Positions 36,946 to 46,020 of a DNA stretch of 64,000 nucleotides are shown piece by piece. The notes beneath the pieces are model-generated. The model did no database searches. It saw only the letters and a list, made by a program, of their open reading frames with translations, and had not been told where the DNA came from. Location: positions 2,404,001 to 2,468,000 of the forward strand of contig NZ_CP029002.1 in NCBI RefSeq assembly GCF_003073375.1, given 5' to 3'. Each line of letters begins with the position of its first letter. Position 1 is the first letter of the stretch. Made by a program: the position numbers and the translations under genes. Source of the DNA: Lysinibacillus sp. 2017. GTDB lineage: Bacteria; Bacillota; Bacilli; Bacillales_A; Planococcaceae.

Positions 36946-37435
36946 GATTTAGCACCTCCCATGTTCCTTCTAGTACAGGTCGTAATTGGTCACGCGCGCG
37001 TTTTAATCTTGTTTTCACGGTATTTTCGTTAATTTGTAAAATTTCTGCTACTTGTAAAACAGACATTTCCTCGTAATAATATAAAAGTATCGGCTCACGA
37101 TATTTGAGTGGTAGCTTTAAAATCGCTGCACCAATACTTGAACGTTCCTCTAGTTGTACGACATGATCTCGGTCCGTTGTTTTCATCCACCATTTCGTTT
37201 CAAATTGCATTTTTTTATAGGCCCAGCTTTTTAAATAATCTTTACTTTTATTAACGGTCATCGTTGCTAAAAAGCTTCGTAACTGACCCTGCTCTTCATA
37301 ATTCGCTTCATAAAATTTTATCAATACTTCTTGTACAATATCTTCTGAAGCATGAATATTTTTCGTATAAAAGTACGCAAGACGCAGTAAATGTGCACTA
37401 TATTCATCAATGATTTGTTCTATGTCTACCTTCAT
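36938..37435 (-). CDS. ECF-family RNA polymerase sigma factor
   Basis: A 165-residue group IV sigma factor for a stress or envelope regulon. Region 2 spans MKVDIEQIIDEYSAHLLRLA to SFLATMTVNKSKDYLKSW; region 4 has ILKLPLKYREPILLYYYEEMSVLQVAEIL with helix-turn-helix INENTVKTRLKRARDQL. AAAGGAGG precedes the ATG. Coupled to the membrane protein downstream. A truncated relative lies at 11253-11426. Confidence 0.93.
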   Translation of the reverse strand: MKVDIEQIIDEYSAHLLRLAYFYTKNIHASEDIVQEVLIKFYEANYEEQGQLRSFLATMTVNKSKDYLKSWAYKKMQFETKWWMKTTDRDHVVQLEERSSIGAAILKLPLKYREPILLYYYEEMSVLQVAEILQINENTVKTRLKRARDQLRPVLEGTWEVLNHE

Positions 37436-37462
37436 ATCGTCCTGCCTCCTTTCTTACATTGT

Positions 37463-37490
37463 AAACGATTTCCAAATAGGTTACGTTTCA
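37463..37490 (-). promoter_or_regulatory. ECF-type promoter of the sigma operon
   Basis: TGAAAC, 17 bases, then CGTTT, ending 28 bases before the sigma ATG. This matches the general ECF pattern (TGAAAC with CGT -10), so the operon probably activates itself. Confidence 0.55.
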
Positions 37491-37494
37491 AAAT

Positions 37495-37535
37495 AAAAAA
37501 AGTATAAGAAGTTTCCCTCTTATACTTTAGAAATC
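37495..37535 (-). terminator. pst operon terminator
   Basis: Hairpin AAGTATAAGA/TCTTATACTT with loop AGTTTCCC-type turn, just past pstB, with A/T runs on both sides. Confidence 0.8.
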
Positions 37536-37548
37536 TGAAATGGATTGT

Positions 37549-38364
37549 TTAACCAAAACGCCCGGAAATGTAATCTTCTGTACGCTGATCTTTTGGTGTT
37601 GAGAAAATTTTAGTTGTTCGATCAAACTCGATAACTTCCCCATTCAAAAAGAATGCGGTTTTATCACTTATTCGCGCTGCTTGCTGCATATTATGCGTGA
37701 CAATAACAATGGAATAGGACTTCTTCATATCTTGTACGAGTTCTTCTATTTTTAATGTTGAAATTGGGTCCAGTGCACTCGTTGGCTCATCCATTAAAAT
37801 AACATCTGGCTCAATTGCCAAACAACGAGCAATACAAATGCGTTGCTGCTGACCACCTGAAAGGCTATATGCATTTTGATGTAAACGATCTTTCACTTCA
37901 TCCCAAATCGCCGCGCCACATAGGGATTTTTCTACAATTTCATCTAATATCTTTTTGTTTTTAATCCCGTGAATGCGGGGACCATAAGCGATATTATCAT
38001 AAATCGACTTTGGGAATGGATTTGGCTTTTGAAAAACCATTCCCACTTTCGTACGAATTTCTTCTACTTCAAACTTAGAATCGAAAATATTACGTCCTCG
38101 GTAGTTGATTTCCCCGGTAGTACGGACTCCTGGTACAAGTTCGACCATACGATTTAACGCTTTAATATATGTCGATTTTCCACACCCTGAAGGTCCAATA
38201 ATTGCCGTCACTTCATTTTCTTTCATGTCTAAATTTATATTTTTTAACGCATGATGTTCACCGTACCAAAGATTAAAGCCATTTGATTGCATAACCGTCG
38301 ATTTATTTTCAGGTAAATGCAAGATATTTTCCTTTTCCATCGTCTTCATTAAAATATGGACCAC
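37549..38364 (-). CDS. pstB: phosphate ABC transporter ATPase
   Basis: A 271-residue ATPase energising high-affinity phosphate import. Walker [10 protein letters not shown] near 57, Q-loop [16 protein letters not shown], signature LSGGQQQR near 168, Walker [13 protein letters not shown], and the H-loop THNMQQA. The GTG at 38364 has AGGAG nine bases upstream and is a credible start, with an ATG five codons later as alternative. Last gene of pstSCAB; no phoU follows. Confidence 0.95.
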   Translation of the reverse strand: MVHILMKTMEKENILHLPENKSTVMQSNGFNLWYGEHHALKNINLDMKENEVTAIIGPSGCGKSTYIKALNRMVELVPGVRTTGEINYRGRNIFDSKFEVEEIRTKVGMVFQKPNPFPKSIYDNIAYGPRIHGIKNKKILDEIVEKSLCGAAIWDEVKDRLHQNAYSLSGGQQQRICIARCLAIEPDVILMDEPTSALDPISTLKIEELVQDMKKSYSIVIVTHNMQQAARISDKTAFFLNGEVIEFDRTTKIFSTPKDQRTEDYISGRFG

Positions 38365-38376
38365 TTCTCTTCACTC

Positions 38377-39255
38377 CTAGTGACGTTTTTGAAATTTATT
38401 TCGAATAATAATAGCAACGGAGTTCATCGAAATTAATACAACCAACAGAACGATGATTCCTGCTGATGCTACGAACTGAAATTCTTCTTGTGGACGCTTG
38501 GCCCAATCGAAAATTTGCATAGGCAACGCTGTAAATGTATCCAAATAACCTGTAGGTAAAAATTGTAGAATGACAGGTATACCAATGACAACAAGTGGTG
38601 CTGTTTCACCAATCGCGCGAGATAAAGCTAAAATGCTTCCTGTTACGATACCTGGAATAGCTGAAGGTAATACGACACGTACAATTGTTTGCCATTTTGT
38701 TGCACCAATCCCGTAAGATGCTTCACGCTGTTCATTAGGGACCGCACGAATGGCCTCTTGAGCTGCTACAATGATGACAGGTAGAATTAACAAACTCATC
38801 GTCAATCCAGCGGCCAATATACTTTTATCAAATCCAAATAGCCTCACAAAAATCGTTAACCCTAATAATCCAAACACAATGGAAGGTACTCCTGCTAAAT
38901 TTGAGATATTCACGCGTATAAAATCATTTAGCCTATTTTGTCTTGCATACTCCTCTAAATAAATCGCAGTACCAACCCCAATAACAATCGAAACTGGCGC
39001 TACAACTGACATCAACCATAGAGAACCTACAAGTGCAGCCTTTATCCCCGCATTTTCAGGAATACGCGAAGCAAAATTCATAAGAAAATCAAAATCCAAA
39101 TAACTTAAACCCTGTGATACAATTCGGTAAAGTAATATTACGAGAGCAATCATGGCAAAACTTGTTACAATCATAAACATCATTTTCCAAATTTTATTGG
39201 AAAGAAGCCGCTTATTCATTCGTTTCATCACTAAATCATGTTGCAAATAGCGCAT
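38377..39255 (-). CDS. pstA: phosphate ABC transporter permease PstA
   Basis: A 292-residue membrane permease with about six helices. The loop EAIRAVPNEQREASYGIGATKWQTIVRVVLPSAIPGIVTG is the EAA motif that contacts PstB. One base separates its start from the pstC stop, so the genes are coupled. Confidence 0.94.
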   Translation of the reverse strand: MRYLQHDLVMKRMNKRLLSNKIWKMMFMIVTSFAMIALVILLYRIVSQGLSYLDFDFLMNFASRIPENAGIKAALVGSLWLMSVVAPVSIVIGVGTAIYLEEYARQNRLNDFIRVNISNLAGVPSIVFGLLGLTIFVRLFGFDKSILAAGLTMSLLILPVIIVAAQEAIRAVPNEQREASYGIGATKWQTIVRVVLPSAIPGIVTGSILALSRAIGETAPLVVIGIPVILQFLPTGYLDTFTALPMQIFDWAKRPQEEFQFVASAGIIVLLVVLISMNSVAIIIRNKFQKRH

Positions 39256-39256
39256 G

Positions 39257-40201
39257 TTAATACTCCTCTCGGAAGCGTTTTGAAATGTAAGTCGCTAGTA
39301 AATTCATTGCTAATGTGAAGATAAATAACGTAAAACCAACTGCATAGATCGAGTAATAAATCGTTGTGCCATAACCTGCATCTCCTGTAGTAACTTGTAC
39401 AATATAAGCGGTCATCGTTTGGATGGAGTCTGTAAAGCCAAAGTCGAATTTTGGTGTTGCCCCACCAGCTAGTGAAACAATCATTGTCTCTCCAATTGCC
39501 CGGGAAATGCCTAGCACAATAGATGCAACAATTCCCGACAAAGCTGCTGGTAGCACGACTTTAGTCGCAACTTCAAATTTGGTCGCACCCAATCCAAATG
39601 CACCTTCTCGTATCGAACTAGGTACCGAACTCATCGCATCTTCAGACATGGAGATGATCATTGGCAAAATCATAATCCCTACAACCATCCCTGGACTTAC
39701 AGCGTTAAAAATCTTTAAATTTGGTACAATTACTTGTAAAATAGGCGTTACAAATGTCAGGGCAAAAAATCCATAAACAATTGTAGGAACACCTGCCAAC
39801 ACCTCTAAAATCGGCTTGACAGTTTTACGAACACGTTCTGAAGCATATTCACTCAAATAAATGGCGGCACCTAATCCAAATGGAACAGCCACTAATAGCG
39901 CGATACATGTTACTTTAAATGTCCCAAGTAGGAGCGGTAATATACCGTACAACGGTTCTTTTCCTGAAAACGGAAGCCACTCTTTGCCAAATAAATAATC
40001 CATTAATGAGACGCGTGAAAAAAATTCAAATGTTTCAAAGATGAGCGTGAAAACAATGCCAAACGTTGTAAGTACCGATATTGTTGCGGTTAAAAATAAT
40101 AGTACTGGTACGAGCTTTTCTATCGTTTTCTTTCCTTTGCGATTATGAGATTTGACAATTAATTGCTGCACTGAAGGTTTTTCCTGCTGTTTTGTTGTCA
40201 T
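39257..40201 (-). CDS. pstC: phosphate ABC transporter permease PstC
   Basis: A 314-residue membrane permease, partner of PstA, with about six helices and a cytoplasmic N-terminus of 30 residues. EAA loop: DAMSSVPSSIREGAFGLGATKFEVATKVVLPAALSGIV. SRAIGETMIV is typical for PstC. It follows pstS with a 67-base gap that contains part of an inverted repeat. Confidence 0.94.
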   Translation of the reverse strand: MTTKQQEKPSVQQLIVKSHNRKGKKTIEKLVPVLLFLTATISVLTTFGIVFTLIFETFEFFSRVSLMDYLFGKEWLPFSGKEPLYGILPLLLGTFKVTCIALLVAVPFGLGAAIYLSEYASERVRKTVKPILEVLAGVPTIVYGFFALTFVTPILQVIVPNLKIFNAVSPGMVVGIMILPMIISMSEDAMSSVPSSIREGAFGLGATKFEVATKVVLPAALSGIVASIVLGISRAIGETMIVSLAGGATPKFDFGFTDSIQTMTAYIVQVTTGDAGYGTTIYYSIYAVGFTLFIFTLAMNLLATYISKRFREEY

Positions 40202-40268
40202 TGGTGAAAACTCCTTCCAAACTAATTAGGCGCTAAGGCAGTCTACCTCTAACAACCTTTAATGTGGA

Positions 40269-41228
40269 TTATTTTAAGCCTTCTAGATCCTCTAAGCTGG
40301 CTTTATATTTTTCAGCGGGTAAGCTTACATAACCAACAACTTCTGCCATTTCTCCTGCATGTTCAAGTGTAAATTTTATGAAATCATAGGTTGCTTCATT
40401 TTCCTTTATAGCACTATTTTTAACATAGACAAATAGTGGACGAGATAATGGAGAATATTCACCTGATTCAATCGTTTCATTTGTTGGTTTAATTCCATCA
40501 ACAGATACAACTTGTAGCTTGTCTTTATTTTCAAGGTAATACGCATAACCGAAGTAACCAATCGCATTTTTATCTGCCGTAACGCCCTGTACTAGTACGT
40601 TATCATCTTCTGATAAAGTTGCAGCCTTCACGATGTCTTCCCCATCTAAAATGACTTCATCAAAGTAATCGTAAGTTCCTGAATCTGATCCTGGAGAATA
40701 GAACACAATTTCTTCTGCTGGCCATGACGGGTCAATATCCGACCATTTTTTTGTCGTGCCATCTTCAATCCAAATTTGTTTTAATTGTTCTACCGTTAAA
40801 TCTTTTGCCCATGTATTTTCTGGATGAACGACTACAGACAATCCATCGTATGCTATTTCAAATTCCGTGAATTCAATTCCTGCAGCAGCTAATTCTTCTA
40901 TTTCAGAATCTTTTATTGGACGTGATGCATTGGAAAAATCAGTTTCTCCATTGATAAATTTTTCGAATCCGCCGCCAGTACCCGAAACACCAACTGCTAC
41001 ACGTACATCTTTTTGTACAGCTGCGTATTCCTCAACGATTGCTTCCGTGATTGGCGCTACCGTTGATGAACCATCGCCTGTTACACTACCTGATAATTGA
41101 ACATTGCCTGATTCCGATTGATCTGTAGTTCCTTCTGCGGATGAAGCATCATTTTCTTCTCCACATGCCCCTAAAAATAATGCCGAACAAAGTAATGCCG
41201 ATGATGTTAAGTACTGCCACTTTTTCAT
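40269..41228 (-). CDS. pstS: phosphate-binding lipoprotein PstS
   Basis: Membrane-anchored phosphate receptor of 319 residues. Lipobox LFLGAC within the first 25 residues; a Ser/Asp/Glu-rich linker follows. Phosphate-site segments: VTGDGSSTVAPITEAI, GVSGTGGGFEKF, TDFSNASRPIK, and YSPGSDSGTYDYF. GGAGGAATT before the ATG at 41228 decides the start. First gene of the pst operon, under a PhoP box. Confidence 0.95.
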   Translation of the reverse strand: MKKWQYLTSSALLCSALFLGACGEENDASSAEGTTDQSESGNVQLSGSVTGDGSSTVAPITEAIVEEYAAVQKDVRVAVGVSGTGGGFEKFINGETDFSNASRPIKDSEIEELAAAGIEFTEFEIAYDGLSVVVHPENTWAKDLTVEQLKQIWIEDGTTKKWSDIDPSWPAEEIVFYSPGSDSGTYDYFDEVILDGEDIVKAATLSEDDNVLVQGVTADKNAIGYFGYAYYLENKDKLQVVSVDGIKPTNETIESGEYSPLSRPLFVYVKNSAIKENEATYDFIKFTLEHAGEMAEVVGYVSLPAEKYKASLEDLEGLK

Positions 41229-41311
41229 TTGCAATTCCTCCATTTATTATCAAAATGTTTTAAGTACAATTCTCACTATAAACATTCTTTATTGAGGGGA
41301 TATCCAGATTT

Positions 41312-41338
41312 TGTTAAGCCTCCGTAAAAGATTGTAAA
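41312..41338 (-). promoter_or_regulatory. PhoP box upstream of pstS
   Basis: Three direct repeats on the minus strand, TTTACA, TTTACG and TTAACA, spaced 10 and 11 bases start to start, match the PhoP consensus TT(A/T/C)ACA. They end about 84 bases before the pstS ATG. Phosphate starvation control by PhoPR is expected. Confidence 0.75.
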
Positions 41339-41395
41339 TATTACAAAAATATAATTCGTGCTAATATCGCACGAATTGATGTCTCTTATTCAATA

Positions 41396-41435
41396 AAAAA
41401 GACAATTTGCATTGGTATTTTGCAAATTGTCTCTC
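41396..41435 (-). terminator. terminator after membrane protein gene
   Basis: Hairpin AGACAATTTGCAAA/TTTGCAAATTGTCT region with TTTTTTATTG on the minus strand. Confidence 0.85.
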
Positions 41436-41441
41436 ATAACC

Positions 41442-41855
41442 TTATTGAACCTTTTTTATAGACTTAATATCCATTAGTTTTATTTCATGTTCTGTTATAG
41501 ATGATGGTGCCTTTTTTGTTTTTACTGTATGTACATGAATTAACAATGTTGTCGCATCTCGTTTACTCTTATACCCTTCAAATGTAGCATTATATAGAAT
41601 AATGCCATCGCGCAATGTAATCGTCATTTTTTTGGCATCCAATAACTCTCTTAAAAACGGGTAAGCTTTTAAGTTTTGTTGGCGTTCCATTTTAACAAGA
41701 CGGGGTTCCATTAAATAGATCGCTCCTGTAAAAATCGCTATGTATACAATCGACATGACAATAATGAGCCAAATCGGTGTATTCATATTCGCCAAGATAA
41801 TGGCATTACTGATTGCCCCGATGATGATGATGGCATTAAAAGCTTTTTTACGCAT
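41442..41855 (-). CDS. small membrane protein of unknown function
   Basis: A 137-residue protein with two N-terminal membrane helices (about 7-23 and 27-48) and a basic cytoplasmic part of mainly beta character (KMTITLRDGIILYNATFEGY). AAAGGAGAAAAAA lies before the ATG. It is 49 bases beyond pbpA on the same strand, but a terminator-like repeat lies between them, so cotranscription is open. No family recognised. Confidence 0.7.
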   Translation of the reverse strand: MRKKAFNAIIIIGAISNAIILANMNTPIWLIIVMSIVYIAIFTGAIYLMEPRLVKMERQQNLKAYPFLRELLDAKKMTITLRDGIILYNATFEGYKSKRDATTLLIHVHTVKTKKAPSSITEHEIKLMDIKSIKKVQ

Positions 41856-41871
41856 TTTTTTCTCCTTTAAA

Positions 41872-41900
41872 AAATCCCGTAGCGTTCAAACTACGGGAAA
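41872..41900 (-). terminator. pbpA terminator
   Basis: Hairpin CCCGTAG/CTACGGG with a 10-base loop and T-run TTTTTTAAAGG on the minus strand. Confidence 0.75.
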
Positions 41901-41904
41901 TTTA

Positions 41905-44109
41905 TTATTCATTTACTTTTTGTTCTTCTTCATCTTCTTCTAATTTTTCATCAGAATGTTTAATAATTGGTTTTTCAACGTCACTTGTTGTTAAACCTTC
42001 TTTAGCATATTTCTCTTTCAACTCAAAATAGTAATCTAAGATTTCTCGAGCTGCTTTGTTCGCTTGAGATAAGTGAACAGAGAAGTTCGTTGTAGACCAT
42101 GGGAAAATGACCGCATAGGCCACTTCAGGATTTTCATATGGTGCAAATCCAACATGAACATTGTTAATTGTATCTGTACCGTATTTATCTTTTTGTGGGC
42201 CATAGTATACTACTTGGGCAGTACCTGTTTTACCTGCAGCTGTGTACTTCGCATCCGCAAATGCACTACGGGCTGAACCGTTTGACCCATTATATACACG
42301 ATATAGCCCCTCTTTAACATGATCAATTTCTTCTTTGCTGTTTTGAATTTTATTTAAAACAGTTGGTGTTATTTCTTCAACTACGGGACCTAAGTTTTCA
42401 CCATCCGTAGAAGGTTTTCGAATTTCTTTTAACATACGTGGTTGAATTCGATAACCACCATTGGCAATTGTAGAAATATATTGTGCCAATTGCATCGGTG
42501 TATACGTGTCGAACTGACCAATTGCTAAGTTTAATAACTTAACATCTGTATCGGGGTTTGCTTGATAACCCGTTGTTTCACCAGGTAAATCAATCCCTGT
42601 CGGAACACCTAAACCAAATTGTGCATATTCATTACGCATCGTTTGTAATGTATCTGAATTCAAGCTAAAACGCATACCTGGTGTATAAGAACGCCCACCA
42701 ACACCCATCGCGACTTTAAACATATAGACGTTTGATGAACGCTCTAATGCGGTTAAATCATCGATCATAAGACTACCTGATTCATTGAATAGTGAGTTCA
42801 ATGTCAAATTACCAATATGCATTGGTGAATCGAGCATTACTGTACCAGGTTTAATAACACCTTCATTATATCCCATTAAAACAGTTGCTGCTTTAACAGA
42901 AGAACCTGCTTCATAGGCGGTAGTAAATGCCCCATATGAATAGTCTAGAATATAAGGTTTGCCTGTTTCTTCATCGTACTCAATCTTTTTACCAACGACA
43001 GATAATAATTCTCCCGTATTTGGATTCATCATAACGAAAAATCCTCGGTCTAATAAATAGGAACCACCCATAGCTTTTAGTTCGAGTAATTTCTGTTCCA
43101 TTACTTCTTCTGCCTTCGCTTGTAGCTCCACATCAATTGTTGAGACTAAATCTTTACCTGGTTCCCCAGCAAAAGTTGTCATCGTTTCAACAACTTGACC
43201 TTTTTTGTTTGTTAAGTTTTTCACAACCGATTTTTCACCTTGAAGAATCTCTTCATATTGCGCTTCGAAATAACTTTCTCCGACACGATCATTACGTGAA
43301 TAATCACGTGCTAAATAGTAATTTAGTTTTGATTTAGGGACACCTTTACTTGGAATCGTAGTTCGTCCTAAAATTGCTAATGAAGATAATCGAACACGTT
43401 TCCAGTCGGTTGTTGTATTAACCCCCGGTAATTCAGATAGCTGTTCGGAAACTCGTGCGAACTCTTCGGCAGTTACATTTTCCCCTTTAATAATCTGAGG
43501 TGATAAGTTATAGCCAGTTGTCATTTCACGATAAATCGCAAGCATTTCTAAATCTAAATCTGAAAGCTGAGCTAGTTCTGCATCTGTGATACGTTCGCGG
43601 AGACGACGATCATATTCTGCATTAATTTCCTTTTGTTCAAGCTCTTCGTTTTGTTGACTGAATTTAGTCATTTCTTCTTGCGTTACTTTTTCTTTCGCTT
43701 TATCTGGATTTCGTAATATCCAGAAATCGAGCTTATCACGATGTGTAACTTTTTCCGTTGGCTGATCAATTAATCCCGCTAACTTTTCAGCAATTTCAAG
43801 CATTTCAGCAGACTTTGTTGTCTGCATCTTCGTATACGTTATCGCATTTTCTGGTTCGTTATCTACTAAAACTCGTCCATAACGGTCAAAAATACGTCCA
43901 CGTGGCACACTTGTATTGACCCGTACTTCTTCTTGTTGCTCTAATTTTCGTACGTAATCCTCGCCATTTACAATTTGTAAATAACCTAAACGGAATATTA
44001 ATACTGAGAAAAGCACAAATATTGCAAAGAAAAGGACGTTCATCCGAAATGTGAGACTTGCTTGATTTGCTTTCGGACTCGCTGCACGATTTTGCGGTAA
44101 TTTTCGCAA
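41905..44109 (-). CDS. pbpA: class B penicillin-binding protein 2 (elongation transpeptidase)
   Basis: Membrane-anchored D,D-transpeptidase of 734 residues that crosslinks peptidoglycan during side-wall growth with RodA. One membrane helix at about 24-46, dimerisation domain RGRIFDRYGRVLVDN, then the transpeptidase domain: Ser of SxxK in AGSSVKAA near residue 402, SSNVYM (SxN) and KTGTAQ near 623. The last 35 residues are acidic and Lys-rich (EKLEEDEEEQKVNE). It corresponds to B. subtilis YqgF (pbpA) by position between pst and sodA. Confidence 0.94.
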   Translation of the reverse strand: MRKLPQNRAASPKANQASLTFRMNVLFFAIFVLFSVLIFRLGYLQIVNGEDYVRKLEQQEEVRVNTSVPRGRIFDRYGRVLVDNEPENAITYTKMQTTKSAEMLEIAEKLAGLIDQPTEKVTHRDKLDFWILRNPDKAKEKVTQEEMTKFSQQNEELEQKEINAEYDRRLRERITDAELAQLSDLDLEMLAIYREMTTGYNLSPQIIKGENVTAEEFARVSEQLSELPGVNTTTDWKRVRLSSLAILGRTTIPSKGVPKSKLNYYLARDYSRNDRVGESYFEAQYEEILQGEKSVVKNLTNKKGQVVETMTTFAGEPGKDLVSTIDVELQAKAEEVMEQKLLELKAMGGSYLLDRGFFVMMNPNTGELLSVVGKKIEYDEETGKPYILDYSYGAFTTAYEAGSSVKAATVLMGYNEGVIKPGTVMLDSPMHIGNLTLNSLFNESGSLMIDDLTALERSSNVYMFKVAMGVGGRSYTPGMRFSLNSDTLQTMRNEYAQFGLGVPTGIDLPGETTGYQANPDTDVKLLNLAIGQFDTYTPMQLAQYISTIANGGYRIQPRMLKEIRKPSTDGENLGPVVEEITPTVLNKIQNSKEEIDHVKEGLYRVYNGSNGSARSAFADAKYTAAGKTGTAQVVYYGPQKDKYGTDTINNVHVGFAPYENPEVAYAVIFPWSTTNFSVHLSQANKAAREILDYYFELKEKYAKEGLTTSDVEKPIIKHSDEKLEEDEEEQKVNE

Positions 44110-44306
44110 TTTAAACTCCCCTTTCTAAATATGTAATTTATTTAATCTACCCGAATCATACCTTTTAGTATAACACTGTGCGCACGCTGAAAAAAGAGGA
44201 GACTTCACATTAATCAACATTTAGACGGTACGGAAAAATAAAGGTTTCCATTTTCAAAAATTCGGTTCAAAATATAAGCTATAACGTAATATACTGAGGT
44301 GATGAA

Positions 44307-44678
44307 ATGACGATGATTGCAGTTGGTATTGGTGGTGCTCTTGGTGCGTTACTTCGATTTTTTATAGGAGAGGCATTTTTGACATCATCGATTTTCCCAT
44401 ATAGTACATTACTCATAAATTGGGGTGGCAGTTTTTTATTTGCCTTTCTAATTGGAAAGAAATTGTTCGATCGAAGTCCCGTTATAAAACTAGGGGCAAC
44501 AACAGGCTTTTTAGGTGGCTTTACTACATTTTCGACATTTAGTGTAGATGGATTTATATTATTCGAACAGCAGGAAATCTTACTAGCCATTCTTTATATG
44601 CTCTTGAGTGGTATTGGCTGCGTGTTACTTAGTTTCATTGGTCTAATGCTTGGTCGTAAAGGAGGAATCTCCACATGA
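44307..44678 (+). CDS. crcB: fluoride exporter CrcB/Fluc subunit 1
   Basis: A 123-residue four-helix membrane protein forming a fluoride channel. Signatures: GGALGALLRFFIGE, TLLINWGGSFLFAFL, and TGFLGGFTTFSTFS (the Phe-box and central sodium-site Thr-Ser). The INWGGS in place of VNxxGS suggests a specialised half. It is paired with a second crcB, so a heterodimer is likely, as in other Bacillales. AGGTGATGAA precedes the ATG. Confidence 0.93.
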   Translation: MTMIAVGIGGALGALLRFFIGEAFLTSSIFPYSTLLINWGGSFLFAFLIGKKLFDRSPVIKLGATTGFLGGFTTFSTFSVDGFILFEQQEILLAILYMLLSGIGCVLLSFIGLMLGRKGGIST

Positions 44679-45022
44679 TTTTTGTTGCAATTGGCGGCTT
44701 TTTCGGAGCGATTGGCCGGTTTACATTCAGCGAATATATAAAAAAAAAATTGCAAAAACCCGGCTATTTTGCAACATTCATCATCAACTGTATCGGTTCT
44801 TTATTACTTGGACTTATCTTTGGGTTTGAACTAACAAATGCCTTCCACCAACTGTTTGCTATTGGATTTTTAGGTGCGTTTACAACTTTTTCAACTTTTT
44901 CGTTTGAAGTGGTTCAACTTGTTGAAAAAAGAAACTATCAAATTGCCATTGGCTATTTAATTAGTTCCATTTGTTTAGGTGTTCTATTTGCCTTTATTGG
45001 CTATTTTTTAGCTACTCTATAA
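44675..45022 (+). CDS. crcB: fluoride exporter CrcB/Fluc subunit 2
   Basis: A 115-residue four-helix Fluc protein. GGFFGAIGRFTFSEYI, TFIINCIGSLLLGLIFG and GFLGAFTTFSTFSFE carry the pore Asn and Phe residues. Its ATG overlaps the stop of the first crcB by 4 bases, so both subunits are made together. Confidence 0.93.
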   Translation: MIFVAIGGFFGAIGRFTFSEYIKKKLQKPGYFATFIINCIGSLLLGLIFGFELTNAFHQLFAIGFLGAFTTFSTFSFEVVQLVEKRNYQIAIGYLISSICLGVLFAFIGYFLATL

Positions 45023-45066
45023 AAACAAAGGAAGTGCTTTTTGATCTAAAGCACTTCCTTTTTTCA
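45023..45066. terminator. bidirectional terminator
   Basis: Hairpin AAGGAAGTGCTTT/AAAGCACTTCCTT followed by TTTTC, between convergent crcB and stress-protein genes. Confidence 0.88.
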
Positions 45067-45067
45067 T

Positions 45068-45514
45068 TTATAATAAATTTCGGACAACAAGCACATCACA
45101 TTTTGCACTGCGCACAATTGATTCTGACACCGAGCCCATTAAAAATCGTTCAACTCCCCCTCTTCCCGTTACACCACAAATAATTAAATCAATTTGTTTC
45201 ATATTCGGAATATCTCGAGCAATAATGTCCTTAGGTGATCCATATTCAATGATAGTCTCAACTTTTTCTACTCCAGCAATTACCGCCTGTTGTTCATAGC
45301 CTTTTAGCTTTTCCGTTGCCAATTCATTTGCTCGTTCTGCAAAATCGCGATTGTATGATTCATACACAGCGAATACACGGGTATCGATTACATGAACAAT
45401 ATACAATTGCGAGCCGTTATTATTAATGGCAATTTGAATTGCTCGTTTAAATGCTAAATCAGCCTCATTGGAACCATCTACAGCAACCAAAATATTTTGA
45501 TAGGTTAAACTCAT
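45068..45514 (-). CDS. universal stress protein (UspA family)
   Basis: A 148-residue cytoplasmic protein with the Usp fold: NILVAVDGSNEADLAFKRAIQIA at the start and the nucleotide site GVTGRGGVERFLMGSVSESIVRSAKCDVLVVR at the end, the G-2x-G-9x-G(S/T) pattern of ATP-binding Usps. AGGAGG before the ATG at 45514 fixes the start. Exact role unknown. Confidence 0.9.
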   Translation of the reverse strand: MSLTYQNILVAVDGSNEADLAFKRAIQIAINNNGSQLYIVHVIDTRVFAVYESYNRDFAERANELATEKLKGYEQQAVIAGVEKVETIIEYGSPKDIIARDIPNMKQIDLIICGVTGRGGVERFLMGSVSESIVRSAKCDVLVVRNLL

Positions 45515-45764
45515 TTCGATTCCTCCTAACTTTGCTATTTCTATAAAATACCCTGAAAACAATTGATTTAAAACAAAAAGAGGCAGTGTTGTAAATTTCC
45601 TCCTACAAAACTACTTCTTAAATATATATCGCTAACTATATGAATTTATTCATTTGACCTTTTTATTCACTATGATCGTTGTTGTTCGTATAGTTCAATC
45701 CCACCCCAATTTCAGTTATTTATTAAAGAAATCGTACAAAATTTCACTTCCGTTGTCAGAACAA
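45515..45764. other. intergenic stretch upstream of the stress protein gene
   Basis: AT-rich promoter region of the usp gene. No coding frame, and no clear promoter that I can separate from background. Confidence 0.4.
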
Positions 45765-45885
45765 AAGCGCTAAAGCGTCCGTTTAGCCCCGAACAGCTTT
45801 GGAGGACCCGACAAGAAAGTAAACGTTCTATCACGCATCAACGGAGGGGTCGAAAAGCTCGAGGGGCTGGCGCTTTAGCCTAGAC
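45765..45885. repeat. 120-base GC-rich palindromic element
   Basis: Nested perfect arms: GCTAAAGCG (45768-45776) with CGCTTTAGC (45871-45879), AGCCCC (45785-45790) with GGGGCT (45863-45868), AGCTTT (45795-45800) with AAAGCT (45854-45859), and GACCC with GGGTC (45805-45809, 45847-45851). As RNA or DNA it would form one long rod. It contrasts in base composition with its flanks and looks like a REP/MITE-type repeat, though no second copy is in this window. Confidence 0.75.
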
Positions 45886-45951
45886 GTGAGATATGCTTTA
45901 TTTAAAAATTATCCACAATACGATGGATTTATAATTTCCTTAACAACGAAA

Positions 45952-45993
45952 AAAAACGCATGAGAAGTTGTACACTTTTCATGCGTTTCTATA
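45952..45993 (-). terminator. sodA terminator
   Basis: Hairpin AACGCATGAAAAGT/ACTTCTCATGCGTT followed by TTTTTTCG on the minus strand. It now lies beyond a duplicated sodA tail. Confidence 0.85.
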
Positions 45994-46020
45994 AGCTAAT
46001 ATTATTTTATAAATATAAAA

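Noticed and set aside
44110-44306. Fluoride riboswitch before crcB
   Set aside because: None of the conserved fluoride-aptamer segments can be found; only a ribosome site is present.
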